Shown: positions 24,629 to 32,468 of the stretch, in pieces
Layout: each line of letters starts with the position of its first letter
How positions within the stretch are numbered: the first letter of the stretch is position 1
Assembly (NCBI GenBank): GCA_035513055.1
Contig: DATKCT010000187.1
Span: 1 to 64,000 of the forward strand
Direction: 5' to 3'
Source of the DNA: DATKCT01 sp035513055
Lineage (GTDB): Bacteria; Verrucomicrobiota; Verrucomicrobiia; Verrucomicrobiales; DEV007
Length of the DNA stretch: 64,000 nucleotides
Notes under the pieces: model-generated
What the model saw: only the letters and a program-made list of their open reading frames with translations
The model's database searches: none
Told to the model about the DNA's origin: nothing
Position numbers and translations under genes: made by a program

Positions 24629-25804
24629 ATGAAGTATCTTTCCTATGTGTTGATGGGGTGCCTTTGCGCCTCGGGCTCCGCCATCCTGCCGGCTCAGGAA
24701 GGCGAAATAGACCGGCCGCCACGGCAGGATCAGCGGGAGGAAGGCAGGGAAGAGCGCCAGGATCAACCTCGTCCGGAGGAAAGGGAAGGCAGAGCGGAGG
24801 CGGAGCGGCGCGAAGCCGAAGGTGGAGTCGAGAGCGATGCTCTTCGGGAGCACCTTCAAGAATTGAGGCAGAAAGTGCGCCGATTGCATGAGGCCGGGCG
24901 ACATGAGGAAGCTCAAGATCTGCTCCGGCGAGGCAAGGAGAGGCTGGAGCGCACGATGGAAGAGTTCGCGGGCTCCGACGGGGGCCGGGAGACGGATACC
25001 GGAAGGCATGTGGCGGAGGCGATCCGGCATTTGGAAGCGGCGGGAATGCGGGACTTGGCCGCCATGGCGCGACGCGAGGCGGGGGAGCGAAGAGAGCGAG
25101 GGGAGCGAAGAGAGCGAGGGGAGCGAGGGGAGCGAGAGCGAGGGGAGCGAGAGCGAGGGGAGCGAGGATTAGACAGACCGGGTTTTGAAGGACGAAGGGT
25201 AGGTCCGGATCAACGGGGGCGACCGGAAGGGCCTGGAGGATTCGACGGACCGCCATTTGGAGGAGGGTTCCGGGGCGAGGGCGGTCCTGGCGCTGGGCCG
25301 GGCGGTCTTCCCGGAGGCGGACCGGGCTTTGATTTGGAACCGCCGCTGCGGCAAGCGCGGCGAGCAATCGAGAGGCAGGAGGCCCGGTTGGAGGCTTTGG
25401 CGGAGCGCAGCGAACGGATGGGGGCGGAATTGGAAGAACTGCGTCAAGGTTTGGTTAGACGCTTGGAGGAGCTGGAACGTGCTTTGGCAGAGCGGCCGGA
25501 ACGATTCGATCGGGGCGCGGCGCAGCGGATGGAGCATCTGGAAGGTAAGCTAAAGGAACTCGCGGAGAGAGCAGAACGGTCCGGACGCGAGCGGGCGGAG
25601 GTATTTGGCAGGCTCCTCGAGGAACGGGCTCGCGAACTTCGGGAAGAGCTTGGGGAGCGGATGGAAGCGGCGCAGCGCCGGTTGATGGAACAGATGCGGG
25701 AATTGGAGCGTCTGATGTCCCAGAAGGAAGGGCGGACCCGGGATGAAGCGGAGAGTAAGGACGATGACGCTGAAGGAGAGGAGGAGGATGATAGGGAGCA
25801 GTAG
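24629..25804 (+). CDS. Secreted coiled-coil protein with a low-complexity charged region
   Basis: A 391-residue protein. It has a signal peptide (SYVLMGCLCASGSAILPAQ), then an Arg/Glu/Gln-rich linker, helices (ALREHLQELRQKVRRLHEAGRHEEAQDLL), a tract of about 30 residues made of repeated GERRER/GERERGER units (about residues 152-181), a Gly/Pro-rich segment, and a long coiled coil (about 230-370). The low-complexity tract comes from a 9-12 bp tandem repeat of GAGCGAGGG type at 25082-25165. No catalytic domain is present. It may be a periplasmic spacer or structural protein; function unknown. Confidence 0.65.
   Translation: MKYLSYVLMGCLCASGSAILPAQEGEIDRPPRQDQREEGREERQDQPRPEEREGRAEAERREAEGGVESDALREHLQELRQKVRRLHEAGRHEEAQDLLRRGKERLERTMEEFAGSDGGRETDTGRHVAEAIRHLEAAGMRDLAAMARREAGERRERGERRERGERGERERGERERGERGLDRPGFEGRRVGPDQRGRPEGPGGFDGPPFGGGFRGEGGPGAGPGGLPGGGPGFDLEPPLRQARRAIERQEARLEALAERSERMGAELEELRQGLVRRLEELERALAERPERFDRGAAQRMEHLEGKLKELAERAERSGRERAEVFGRLLEERARELREELGERMEAAQRRLMEQMRELERLMSQKEGRTRDEAESKDDDAEGEEEDDREQ
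25082..25165 (+). repeat. Coding tandem repeat of GAGCGAGGG type
   Basis: About 84 bp of short units (GAGCGAAGA, GAGCGAGGG and GAGCGAGA variants) encode alternating Gly-Glu-Arg. The slippage-prone unit could change length between strains without shifting frame when units of 3n are lost or gained. Confidence 0.75.
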
Positions 25805-25839
25805 AGGAGAAGGGAAAGGCGCCGTGGTGAGTTAGGACG

Positions 25840-26598
25840 ATGGCGCGGTTGACATCCATCGTTGCCTACCTGGACCGGTATCTCAAGCTCGACGAGATCC
25901 CGGACTATGACGGGGCTTGGAATGGGCTTCAGATGGAGAACGAGGGGGAAGTTCGCGTCATCGCCGCTGCGGTGGATGCGACCTTGCCAGTGATCGAAGA
26001 TGCCGTGAAGGCGGGCGCCGGGATGCTGCTGGCGCATCACGGCTTGTTCTGGGAAGGGGTGCGGCCGGTTCGAGGAGCATTTTACCGAAAGCTGAGACTG
26101 TGTCTGGTGGAGGGTCTGGCCGTTTACAGCGCTCATCTTCCCCTCGATGTGCATCCGCGAGTAGGAAACAATGCGTTGTTGGCGGCGGCATTGGGAATGA
26201 CAAAGTGTGAGCCGTTTCTGGACTGGAAAGGGATACAGATCGGGTTGAAGGCCCGGGTTACGGGAAGCCGCGAGGCGCTGGTCGAGAATGTGCGGGCCGC
26301 GGTGGGGGGCGGCGCGGTGCGGGTCATTGCCGGCGGGGCGGACCGGGCGGGAATGGTGGGAGTGATCACAGGGGGCGCCGGGGGAAAGGTCGCCGAAGCG
26401 GCGGCGGCCGGAATCGACACCTTTGTGACGGGAGAAGGTCCGCATCACACGGCCGGCGCGGCGGAGGAACTGGGAATCAACGTCATTTATGCAGGGCACT
26501 ACGCGACGGAGACGTTTGGGGTGCGGGCGCTGGCGGATCACCTGGCCAAGCGGTTCAAGATCCGGCACTTGTTTGTGGATCATCCGTCGGGGCTCTGA
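25840..26598 (+). CDS. Nif3-like dinuclear metal protein
   Basis: A 252-residue NIF3-family protein. The motifs are in order: YLDRYLKLDEIPDYDGAWNGLQ, AAVDATLPVIEDA, GAGMLLAHHGLFW (two metal-binding His), VYSAHLPLDVHPRVGNNALLA (His and Asp), ITGGAGG, DTFVTGEGPHH, and GHYATETFGVRALA (His and Glu). This family has a conserved two-metal centre; it is often annotated as a GTP cyclohydrolase 1 type 2 homologue, but the reaction is unsettled. The gene sits in a same-strand run with cysQ 34 bp later, likely one transcript. Confidence 0.9.
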   Translation: MARLTSIVAYLDRYLKLDEIPDYDGAWNGLQMENEGEVRVIAAAVDATLPVIEDAVKAGAGMLLAHHGLFWEGVRPVRGAFYRKLRLCLVEGLAVYSAHLPLDVHPRVGNNALLAAALGMTKCEPFLDWKGIQIGLKARVTGSREALVENVRAAVGGGAVRVIAGGADRAGMVGVITGGAGGKVAEAAAAGIDTFVTGEGPHHTAGAAEELGINVIYAGHYATETFGVRALADHLAKRFKIRHLFVDHPSGL

Positions 26599-26632
26599 AC
26601 CGAGGGGGACTGAGAGTCGAAGAGGCGAAGGA

Positions 26633-27403
26633 ATGGACATCGATCTGGAGTTGGTGATGGAAATTGCCCGGGAGGCGGGCGCCGAGGTGTTGGCGGTCTA
26701 CGATGGGGATTTCCTCGTGGAGACCAAGGACGACCGTTCGCCCTTGACGGAGGCGGACCGGCAATCGAATGCGGTGATCCTGCGGCGCCTGGCGGAACAT
26801 TATCCCGGGATCCCCTGTATTTCCGAAGAGACGCGCACGGTTCCGTATGAGGTGCGTCAAGATTGGGAAGCGTGCTGGTTGATCGACCCGCTCGACGGCA
26901 CCAAGGAGTTTGTGAAGCGCAACGGGGAGTTCACGGTGAACATCGCTTTGATTCGGGGAAGGGAGGCGGTCTGCGGCGTGGTCTACCGGCCCGTCGAAGG
27001 GACGACGTATTGCGGAACGGTGGAGGGAGGAAGCTGGCGGGTGGATGCGGACGGATCGAGGCACAGGTTGGAGGGCGGCGGGCATTACTCAGGGCGAGAA
27101 CGTGTCACGGTGGTGGCGAGCCGGTCTCATCTGACGGAGGAGGTGAAAAGCTTTGTGGCCGGGCTGCGCGAAGAGGGAAAGGAAGTGGAGTTTATTTCGG
27201 CAGGGAGTTCGCTGAAGCTCTGTTTGGTTGCTGAAGGTAGAGCGGACGTCTATCCGCGCTTTGGTCCCACGATGGAGTGGGACACGGCGGCGGCTCACGC
27301 GGTGGCGGCAGGGGCGGGCCGGAGCGTCCGGGCCTGGCCCGGCGGTGAACCGTTGCACTACAATAAGCAAGACCTCTTGAATCCGTGGTTCATCGTGGAA
27401 TGA
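26633..27403 (+). CDS. cysQ: 3'(2'),5'-bisphosphate nucleotidase (CysQ family)
   Basis: A 256-residue inositol-monophosphatase-superfamily enzyme. The start at 26633 follows a purine-rich ribosome-binding site. Metal and substrate motifs: DRSPLTEADRQSN (Asp), PCISEE (Glu), WLIDPLDGTKEFVKRNGEF (the DPxDGT motif), and EWDTAAAHAVAAGAG near the C-terminus. The KEFVKRNGEFTVNIAL text is typical of CysQ, which removes the 3'-phosphate of PAP formed in sulfate assimilation. It acts in the cytoplasm. Confidence 0.9.
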   Translation: MDIDLELVMEIAREAGAEVLAVYDGDFLVETKDDRSPLTEADRQSNAVILRRLAEHYPGIPCISEETRTVPYEVRQDWEACWLIDPLDGTKEFVKRNGEFTVNIALIRGREAVCGVVYRPVEGTTYCGTVEGGSWRVDADGSRHRLEGGGHYSGRERVTVVASRSHLTEEVKSFVAGLREEGKEVEFISAGSSLKLCLVAEGRADVYPRFGPTMEWDTAAAHAVAAGAGRSVRAWPGGEPLHYNKQDLLNPWFIVE

Positions 27404-27541
27404 ATCGGGCCAGCAGAACGGGGAAAACTGCGGGGAGAAGGAGGATTGGAAGAGAAAGAGCTACATAATGTGTCAGACACAAAATAAAAAAGTTGACGAT
27501 CGGGCGCGGCCCTGGGGGAGCCGGGGAAGCCAGGCGAGCCT

Positions 27542-27928
27542 GTGGAAGGCGGGAAACCGGGGAGCAGTTGGCGCAGGGTGGGAAGGAAGTACCGGATGCT
27601 GCTCTATGTGGAAGGGGAAGAACGGCCCGGAGGCCTGACGCCTGAGGGAATGCAGGCGGTCAAACGGGATTTTACGCGCGTGGAGGTCGAACAGGTGCTC
27701 AGAGCGGGTGGGAAATTGCCGCTCGCGGTGGCGCTGCGCTGCCGGGTGCGGTATTTCACCGAGGGCGTGGCGCTGGGGACAGCAGCGTATTTGGAGGAGT
27801 TTTTCCAGGCGCGGAGGAATTTGTTCAGCGCCGGGCGAAAATGGGCGGCGCGAAAGGTGAGGGGAGCGGAATGGGGTGAATTGCGGTCCGCGCGGGATCT
27901 GCGCGCCGACGGGATCGAGCCCCATTGA
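27542..27928 (+). pseudogene. RAYT-type transposase, C-terminal remnant
   Basis: The 128-residue frame matches the C-terminal half of verrucomicrobial REP-associated transposases: WRRVGRKYRMLLYVEGEERPG, then PLAVALRCRVRYFTEGVALG, then AYLEEFFQARRNLF and WGELRSARDLRADG. The N-terminal half with the HUH catalytic histidines and tyrosine is missing, and nothing like it occurs upstream. It is therefore a 5'-truncated copy. A left end of a family A element follows its stop codon immediately. Confidence 0.75.
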
Positions 27929-27954
27929 CCCACGTTTCTCATACCCTTTCTGCC
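27929..27954 (+). repeat. Family A element, left end only
   Basis: CCCACGTTTCTCATACCCTT follows the TGA stop of the transposase remnant without a gap. The copy breaks off after TTCTGCC and changes into an unrelated sequence that contains a transposase remnant. Confidence 0.6.
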
Positions 27955-27989
27955 ATGAATTGCACAGCACAGTAGAGGAAGCACCCCTA

Positions 27990-28190
27990 TCCCAGCAGCG
28001 TAGGGTGCGCGAGGTCACTTTCGGCGAGGACCGCTGCCGGGTAGCCCGTCCTAAGGCCGCCCGCAATTTCGTCACCCTGCGCAACTTGGCCATCGGCCTT
28101 TACAACTTGCTCAAGGATCGCGAGAAGACCACGGCCCCCTCCTTTACCTTCCTGGCAACGTTCCATGGGCTCTCCACAAGCGCTGCGCCA
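27990..28190 (+). pseudogene. DDE transposase remnant (ISAs1/IS4-like), C-terminal part
   Basis: In one frame the text reads VREVTFGEDRCRVARPKAA, then LRNLAIGLYNLL, matching the end of ISAs1-type transposases (VTFGED, then LRNLAL). The rest of the open frame to 28490 is not recognisable. It is a small decayed fragment next to a truncated RAYT. Confidence 0.5.
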
Positions 28191-28521
28191 CGTGCTGCGC
28201 TGAAGCTCAAGCGCGCTGAAACATCCCCGCCTTCCATTGCTACCATCTTTCAGCTCCCTGAAAACTCCCGAAACTGCTCCAAGAACCTCCATGAACTGAG
28301 CCAAGCCTCCCAAGAGCCTCCGGCCTGCGCCGTGCCGCGGGCGCCCCTTGCACCCACAGGCAAGGCGGCGCGCCCGCCCCTGGGGCCGGAGTTCGAACTT
28401 CTGCCCGTCCCAAGCAGAAACGCACTCCCCGGTTCAACTCAGATGAAACGGCCCTGGATAGGAAGAGAAAGAAAGATAAAAATGGGTTGAAGAGGAAGAA
28501 GGATGGGCTATTTTGGGAATT
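28191..28521. other. Intergenic region, nothing supported
   Basis: GC-rich sequence with open frames but no recognisable protein pattern or RNA. It separates the transposase remnant from the Xre-RES pair. A purine-rich stretch just before 28522 may serve as ribosome-binding site for the antitoxin. Confidence 0.5.
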
Positions 28522-29064
28522 ATGAAGACCAAATCCGGCCTTTCCATCCGTTGGGATCTGTTGGACGACGGTCGAACCGGTCGAACCGGTCGAACCGGGA
28601 GAGTGATGGAGGACGGCTATTACTATGGAGTGGAAGGGGCGGCGGGGGCTGTGATCGAGCGAGCATTGGTGAACATCCTTCGAGATGCGGCTCCGCCGGA
28701 TTCTGACTTGAGCGCGGTGATTGGCGGCGGGTTGCCGTTTACGGCCTTCGAAGCGCTGAGGGACTGGTTGGGGCTACCGGCGGCGAAGTTGGCGGAAGTG
28801 TTGCGCATTCCGAAGAGCACCTTGAGTGCTCGGAACCGGAGGGGAAGGCTCTCAGAGTTGGAGAGCGACCGGTTGCTGCGATTGGCCCGGACGTTTCAAT
28901 CCGTGTTTGACGAGTTCGAGGAATTAGGGGCGGCGCGCCGTTGGTTTCTTCGACCGAAGCGGGCCTTGGGGATGCGGGTTCCGTTGGAGGAATCCGCGAC
29001 GGACTTGGGGGCAGAGCGAGTGAGGGATCTGGTCGTCCGGGTTGCTGACACGGTGGTGTCTTGA
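28522..29064 (+). CDS. Antitoxin of the Xre/MbcA/ParS type (DUF2384)
   Basis: A 180-residue protein. The middle holds a helix-turn-helix-like segment (LRDWLGLPAAKLAEVLRIPKSTLSARNRRGRLSELES), the pattern of Xre-type antitoxins paired with RES toxins; the C-terminus (WFLRPKRALGMRVPLE) matches the DUF2384 toxin-binding part. Near the N-terminus a 9-bp unit is repeated three times, giving Arg-Thr-Gly three times. The ATG at 28522 is preferred to a TTG at 28513. The RES toxin gene begins 20 bp after the stop. It should repress the operon. Confidence 0.85.
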   Translation: MKTKSGLSIRWDLLDDGRTGRTGRTGRVMEDGYYYGVEGAAGAVIERALVNILRDAAPPDSDLSAVIGGGLPFTAFEALRDWLGLPAAKLAEVLRIPKSTLSARNRRGRLSELESDRLLRLARTFQSVFDEFEELGAARRWFLRPKRALGMRVPLEESATDLGAERVRDLVVRVADTVVS

Positions 29065-29083
29065 TGCGAGAAGGCAGAAGGGG

Positions 29084-29584
29084 ATGCAAGAGGTTTGGAG
29101 GGTGGTCCGGCGCAGGCATGCGGCGAGAGCATTTACGGGTCTCGGGGCGCTGAAGGCCGGGGGGCGATGGAATAGCAAGGGCCGCTGCGTGGTCTATTGT
29201 GCCGACCATCCGGCGACGGCGCTGCTGGAGGTGGTGGTTCATTTAGAGGCGGAAGATTTCGATCCCGGTGACTTTCTGCTGTTCCGCGCCGGTCTTCCTG
29301 AAGAGGAAATGGAAATGCTTTCCGTCGCCATGCTGCCGGAGGATTGGCACGAGGAGGCGATGGGCGTGGCGACGCAAGGACTGGGAGACGCTTGGTTGCG
29401 AAGGGGTGAGAAGCTGGCGCTGGCAGTCCCGAGCGCGCTGGTTCCGGCTCCAGCGTTCAATGTGCTGCTGAATCCTTCGCACCGGGCGTATTTGGATCTG
29501 CAAGTTTCGGAGCCCGAACCATTACGAGTGGATGGCAGGCTGGTGCGCGGGAGCACACGAAACGCTATAAGAAATGCGGGCTAG
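29084..29584 (+). CDS. RES-domain toxin
   Basis: A 166-residue protein with the RES signature: an early Arg (WRVVRRRHAARAF), KAGGRWNSKGRCVVYCADHPATALLEVVVHL (Glu), and a late Asn/Ser region (AFNVLLNPSHRAYLDL). RES toxins degrade NAD+ by phosphorolysis or hydrolysis. It pairs with the upstream Xre/DUF2384 antitoxin. The last eleven residues (GSTRNAIRNAG) and the stop are encoded by the end of a family A element at 29564-29580, so the native C-terminus has been replaced. Confidence 0.85.
   Translation: MQEVWRVVRRRHAARAFTGLGALKAGGRWNSKGRCVVYCADHPATALLEVVVHLEAEDFDPGDFLLFRAGLPEEEMEMLSVAMLPEDWHEEAMGVATQGLGDAWLRRGEKLALAVPSALVPAPAFNVLLNPSHRAYLDLQVSEPEPLRVDGRLVRGSTRNAIRNAG
29564..29580 (+). repeat. 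Family A element, right end only
   Basis: GCTATAAGAAATGCGGG is the right arm of the family A inverted repeat. It lies inside the end of the RES toxin gene and is followed directly by the family B hairpin. Confidence 0.6.
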
Positions 29585-29655
29585 TGTGCCGTTTGCGAAA
29601 CTGAAAAACGATTGCTCGCGAGTTTTGCCCACCTATTTCGCAAACGCCACACTAG
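29581..29655. mobile_element. MITE-like element, family B, 75 bp hairpin
   Basis: CTAGTGTGCCGTTTGCGAAA at 29581-29600 pairs with TTTCGCAAACGCCACACTAG at 29636-29655, with 19 of 20 positions matching; a 35-bp loop separates the arms. It lies between two convergent genes. The outer TAG at each side serves as stop codon: for the RES toxin on the plus strand and for the carboxypeptidase on the minus strand. Confidence 0.75.
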
Positions 29656-30524
29656 GAGCCGCCCTCGGACTTGACGGCGAGGGTGGAGGGAGGAACCTCT
29701 TCGGGGAGATCGAGAGCCCAGTGGAGGAGGGTTCGGGAGTCTTGCCAGATGCCGAGGTTGGTGCTTCCGAGCACGACGGCGATGACGCTGCGTTCTTGGT
29801 AGGTTCCGGCGCAGATGAGGCAACGGCCGGCGGCATAGGTGAAGCCGGTTTTCATGCCTTCGCAAACCGATGAGGTGCGGAGCAAGCGGTTGGTATTGAC
29901 CAGGGGCCGGACCTTTCCGTCGGCGAACTGGAATTCGAATTCGCGGGTGCGGACGATTTCCCGGAGGATGGGGTCGCGCAGGACAAGCCAAGCGAGGCGG
30001 GCCATGTCGCGAGCGGTGGAGTATTGACCTTTTTCGGTGAGACCGCTGGGGTTGGCAAAGTGCGAGTTGGACATTCCGAGCAGGGCAGCGCGCGAGTTCA
30101 TGGCGGCGGCGAAGTTCGCGACGGAGCCGGAATGATCGCGGGCCAAGCAGCGGGCGACATCGTTTCCACTGACGACGAGGAGGGCTTTGAGGAGATCTTT
30201 TCTGGGGTAGCAGTCGCTGGGGAGGAGACCGAGTTTGGACGGCACAACCTGTGTGTCGGATTTTTCGACGACGACTTCGGCATCGAGCTGGCCGCGTTCA
30301 GCGACCAAGAGGGCGGTCAGTAGCTTTTGGGTGCTGGCGACTTGGCGTTGTTGGTCGGCGTCCTTTTCGAAGAGCGGGTCGCCAGTGAGGGCATCGATGA
30401 CGATGGCGGATTGCGCTTCGATGGAGGCGATACCGGGCGGCGCAGCGGGTGAGGGTTCGTTGCCGGCGAGGGCGGACGCTGAGAGAGAAGCCAGACAGGC
30501 TGCGGCGAGGAATGCGTGGGGCAT
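29652..30524 (-). CDS. D-alanyl-D-alanine carboxypeptidase (PBP5/6-like)
   Basis: A 290-residue protein. The start at 30524 gives a signal peptide (MPHAFLAAACLASLSASALAG). The penicillin-binding fold has its three motifs: STQK at residues 64-67 (catalytic Ser and Lys), SGND at about 120, and KTG in GMKTGFTYAAG at about 225. It trims the terminal D-Ala of peptidoglycan pentapeptides outside the cell membrane. The usual C-terminal PBP5 beta domain is absent, so this is the short form. It begins 11 bp after the tyrS stop. The TAG stop lies in the end of a family B hairpin. Confidence 0.85.
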   Translation of the reverse strand: MPHAFLAAACLASLSASALAGNEPSPAAPPGIASIEAQSAIVIDALTGDPLFEKDADQQRQVASTQKLLTALLVAERGQLDAEVVVEKSDTQVVPSKLGLLPSDCYPRKDLLKALLVVSGNDVARCLARDHSGSVANFAAAMNSRAALLGMSNSHFANPSGLTEKGQYSTARDMARLAWLVLRDPILREIVRTREFEFQFADGKVRPLVNTNRLLRTSSVCEGMKTGFTYAAGRCLICAGTYQERSVIAVVLGSTNLGIWQDSRTLLHWALDLPEEVPPSTLAVKSEGGS

Positions 30525-30534
30525 AATCGATCTG

Positions 30535-31725
30535 TCAGGGAACCGCCGCGCGAACGGTCCGTTTTTTATCGAGCTTGAGAAGATCGCCTGGGGCGAGAAT
30601 GGGCACGGCAACGGGGTCGGTGAGCTTGGCTCCATTGAGCTGAATGCTTCCTTGTTGGATCAGGCGCCGGATCTCGGAATTGGAACGAGGCAGATTATAG
30701 ATAGTGCTGAAGGCGGATGCAACGAGGCTTACGAGATCGGCTCCGGGTTCGGGAGTGAAGTCGGGCCAACTGTGGGAATCGGCTTTGTGGCTGAAGCGGG
30801 CTTCGAAAGTGGCTCTGGCCCGCTTGGAGGCGTCCGGCCCATGGTAGCGTTCGACGATGCGGCAGGCGAGTTGTTTCTTGGCCTCCATGGGATGGAGGTC
30901 AGGGGAGGGCGTCTCTCCGAAGAGGAGCGCGGCGTAGCGATTCATGAGCGGGTCGGAAATACTCATGATTTTTCCAAACATTTCGTCGGGCGACTCGTTG
31001 AGAGCGACGTAATTTCCGAGACTCTTCGACATTTTTTTGACGCCGTCCAGCCCTTCGAGGAGGGGGAGAAGGAAGGCGACTTGGGGCTCGATCCCTGCGG
31101 ATTTTTGCAGATCGCGGCCGACGAGGACATTGAAGAGCTGGTCGCTGCCGCCGAGTTCGACATCGGCGCGGATGACGACGGAATCCCAGCCTTGCATGAG
31201 GGGGTATTGGATTTCGTGGAGGCGGACCTCGTGACCCTGATCGATGCGGGATCGGAAGTCTTCCCGCTGGAGCATTTGTTGGAGGGTGACGCGGCTATTG
31301 AGACGCATGACCTCGGTGAAATCCATTTTTCGGAACCAATCTCCGTTGTGGCGGACTTCGGTGGAATCCCGGTCAAGGATGCGGAAGGCCTGATCGGTGT
31401 AGGTTTCGGCGTTGGCGAGGACTTCTTCGCGGGTGAGAGGGGGTCTGGTGGCGGAACGGCCGGAGGGATCTCCGATCATGGCGGTGAAATCGCCGATGAT
31501 GAGCACGACCTGATGGCCGAGTTCCTGAAACTCGCGAAGCTTTTGAAAAGCGACGGTATGTCCGAGGTGGAGATCGGGCGCGGTGGGGTCGAGTCCGAGT
31601 TTGACGCGCAGGGGCGACCCGCGGCGCAGTTTGGCGGCGAGTTCCTCGCTGCTGACGATGCGCTCGGCTCCGCGAGAGAGAGTGGCGAGCTGATCTTGGG
31701 CGCTGGCCGGGGCAGTTGAGGTCAT
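30535..31725 (-). CDS. tyrS: Tyrosyl-tRNA synthetase
   Basis: A 396-residue class I aminoacyl-tRNA synthetase. It has the HLGH signature at residues 53-56 (in DLHLGHTVAF), IIGDFTAMIGDPSGRS, the tyrosine-binding YPLMQGWD, GGSDQLFN, the KMSKS loop (GVKKMSKSLGN, about residue 233), and a C-terminal S4-like RNA-binding domain (SEIRRLIQQGSIQLNGAKL). Its length and YPLMQ/DPSGR text fit the TyrS branch sometimes called TyrZ. Its start overlaps the stop of the upstream lipoprotein gene, so they are co-transcribed. Confidence 0.95.
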   Translation of the reverse strand: MTSTAPASAQDQLATLSRGAERIVSSEELAAKLRRGSPLRVKLGLDPTAPDLHLGHTVAFQKLREFQELGHQVVLIIGDFTAMIGDPSGRSATRPPLTREEVLANAETYTDQAFRILDRDSTEVRHNGDWFRKMDFTEVMRLNSRVTLQQMLQREDFRSRIDQGHEVRLHEIQYPLMQGWDSVVIRADVELGGSDQLFNVLVGRDLQKSAGIEPQVAFLLPLLEGLDGVKKMSKSLGNYVALNESPDEMFGKIMSISDPLMNRYAALLFGETPSPDLHPMEAKKQLACRIVERYHGPDASKRARATFEARFSHKADSHSWPDFTPEPGADLVSLVASAFSTIYNLPRSNSEIRRLIQQGSIQLNGAKLTDPVAVPILAPGDLLKLDKKRTVRAAVP

Positions 31726-32405
31726 GAGTCGGGCGACAGGAGGCGGCGCACTTCGTCGACGGTCATGGAGGATTCCCGGCCGGACAGTTCGAGGATTCGC
31801 TTGGCTGCTTCTTTGTCGCTGAGGGACTGGCCCGAGTTGACGTCCCGAAGGATCTTCAGGGGAACGGTGCGCCCGTGCTCGGCGCTGGGTCCGGACTCCG
31901 CTTCCGTGCGGGCCAGCGGCGCCTCGCGTCTCTGGATTTTCGCAGCCGATTCATTGGCCGTTGGGGTGCGATAGGCCTCGCCTGCGAAGGGGGATTGGCG
32001 GTTCCGGATCCTGGCATCGGCGGAGCGGCTTTCCGGCGCCGTCGAGCTTCCTTTCCATGTGGTGCGCTCGACTTTTCCGGCGCGGAAAAAGGGATGATCG
32101 GGATAATCCTTACGGGCGAAGGATTTCGCTTCCCATTCGGTGCGGCCGTAGTCGCGGTTCCGCTCAAAGCCGCTGCGGATGGAAGGATCGGGCAAGCCAT
32201 CGTCGCCCGTTTTATAGCCGGCGAAATGATTGCGCAACTGGGTCCATTGGTCTTGGGATTGCTTGGGAGTGATTTCGATGTCGCGGGAGGTGTTGGAACA
32301 GGCGCCCAGGGCGAACAGGGCCAAGCAGGCCGCGGACAGAGAGCGGAGGTGATAGCGGGAGAGGACGAGGCGCACGGGGGCTCTAACTGATCGAGTTTTG
32401 TGCAT
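31722..32405 (-). CDS. Hypothetical lipoprotein
   Basis: A 227-residue protein with a signal peptide ending LGAC (lipobox Cys at about residue 36). The mature part is hydrophilic and rich in Arg, Ser and Glu (RNHFAGYKTGDDGLPDPSIRS, FERNRDYGRTEWEAKSFARKD). The C-terminus has a helical SDKEAAKRILELSGRE segment. No family is recognised. The stop overlaps the tyrS start by 4 bp. Confidence 0.6.
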   Translation of the reverse strand: MHKTRSVRAPVRLVLSRYHLRSLSAACLALFALGACSNTSRDIEITPKQSQDQWTQLRNHFAGYKTGDDGLPDPSIRSGFERNRDYGRTEWEAKSFARKDYPDHPFFRAGKVERTTWKGSSTAPESRSADARIRNRQSPFAGEAYRTPTANESAAKIQRREAPLARTEAESGPSAEHGRTVPLKILRDVNSGQSLSDKEAAKRILELSGRESSMTVDEVRRLLSPDS

Positions 32406-32468
32406 GGAAAGGAGACAAGTTGCTCGCGGCCGGAGTGGGCCTGAGGAGGGGAGGCGGGAGCCAGCGAC

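Noticed and set aside
25082..25165. CRISPR-like repeat
   Set aside because: Units are 9-12 bp without spacers and lie inside a coding frame.
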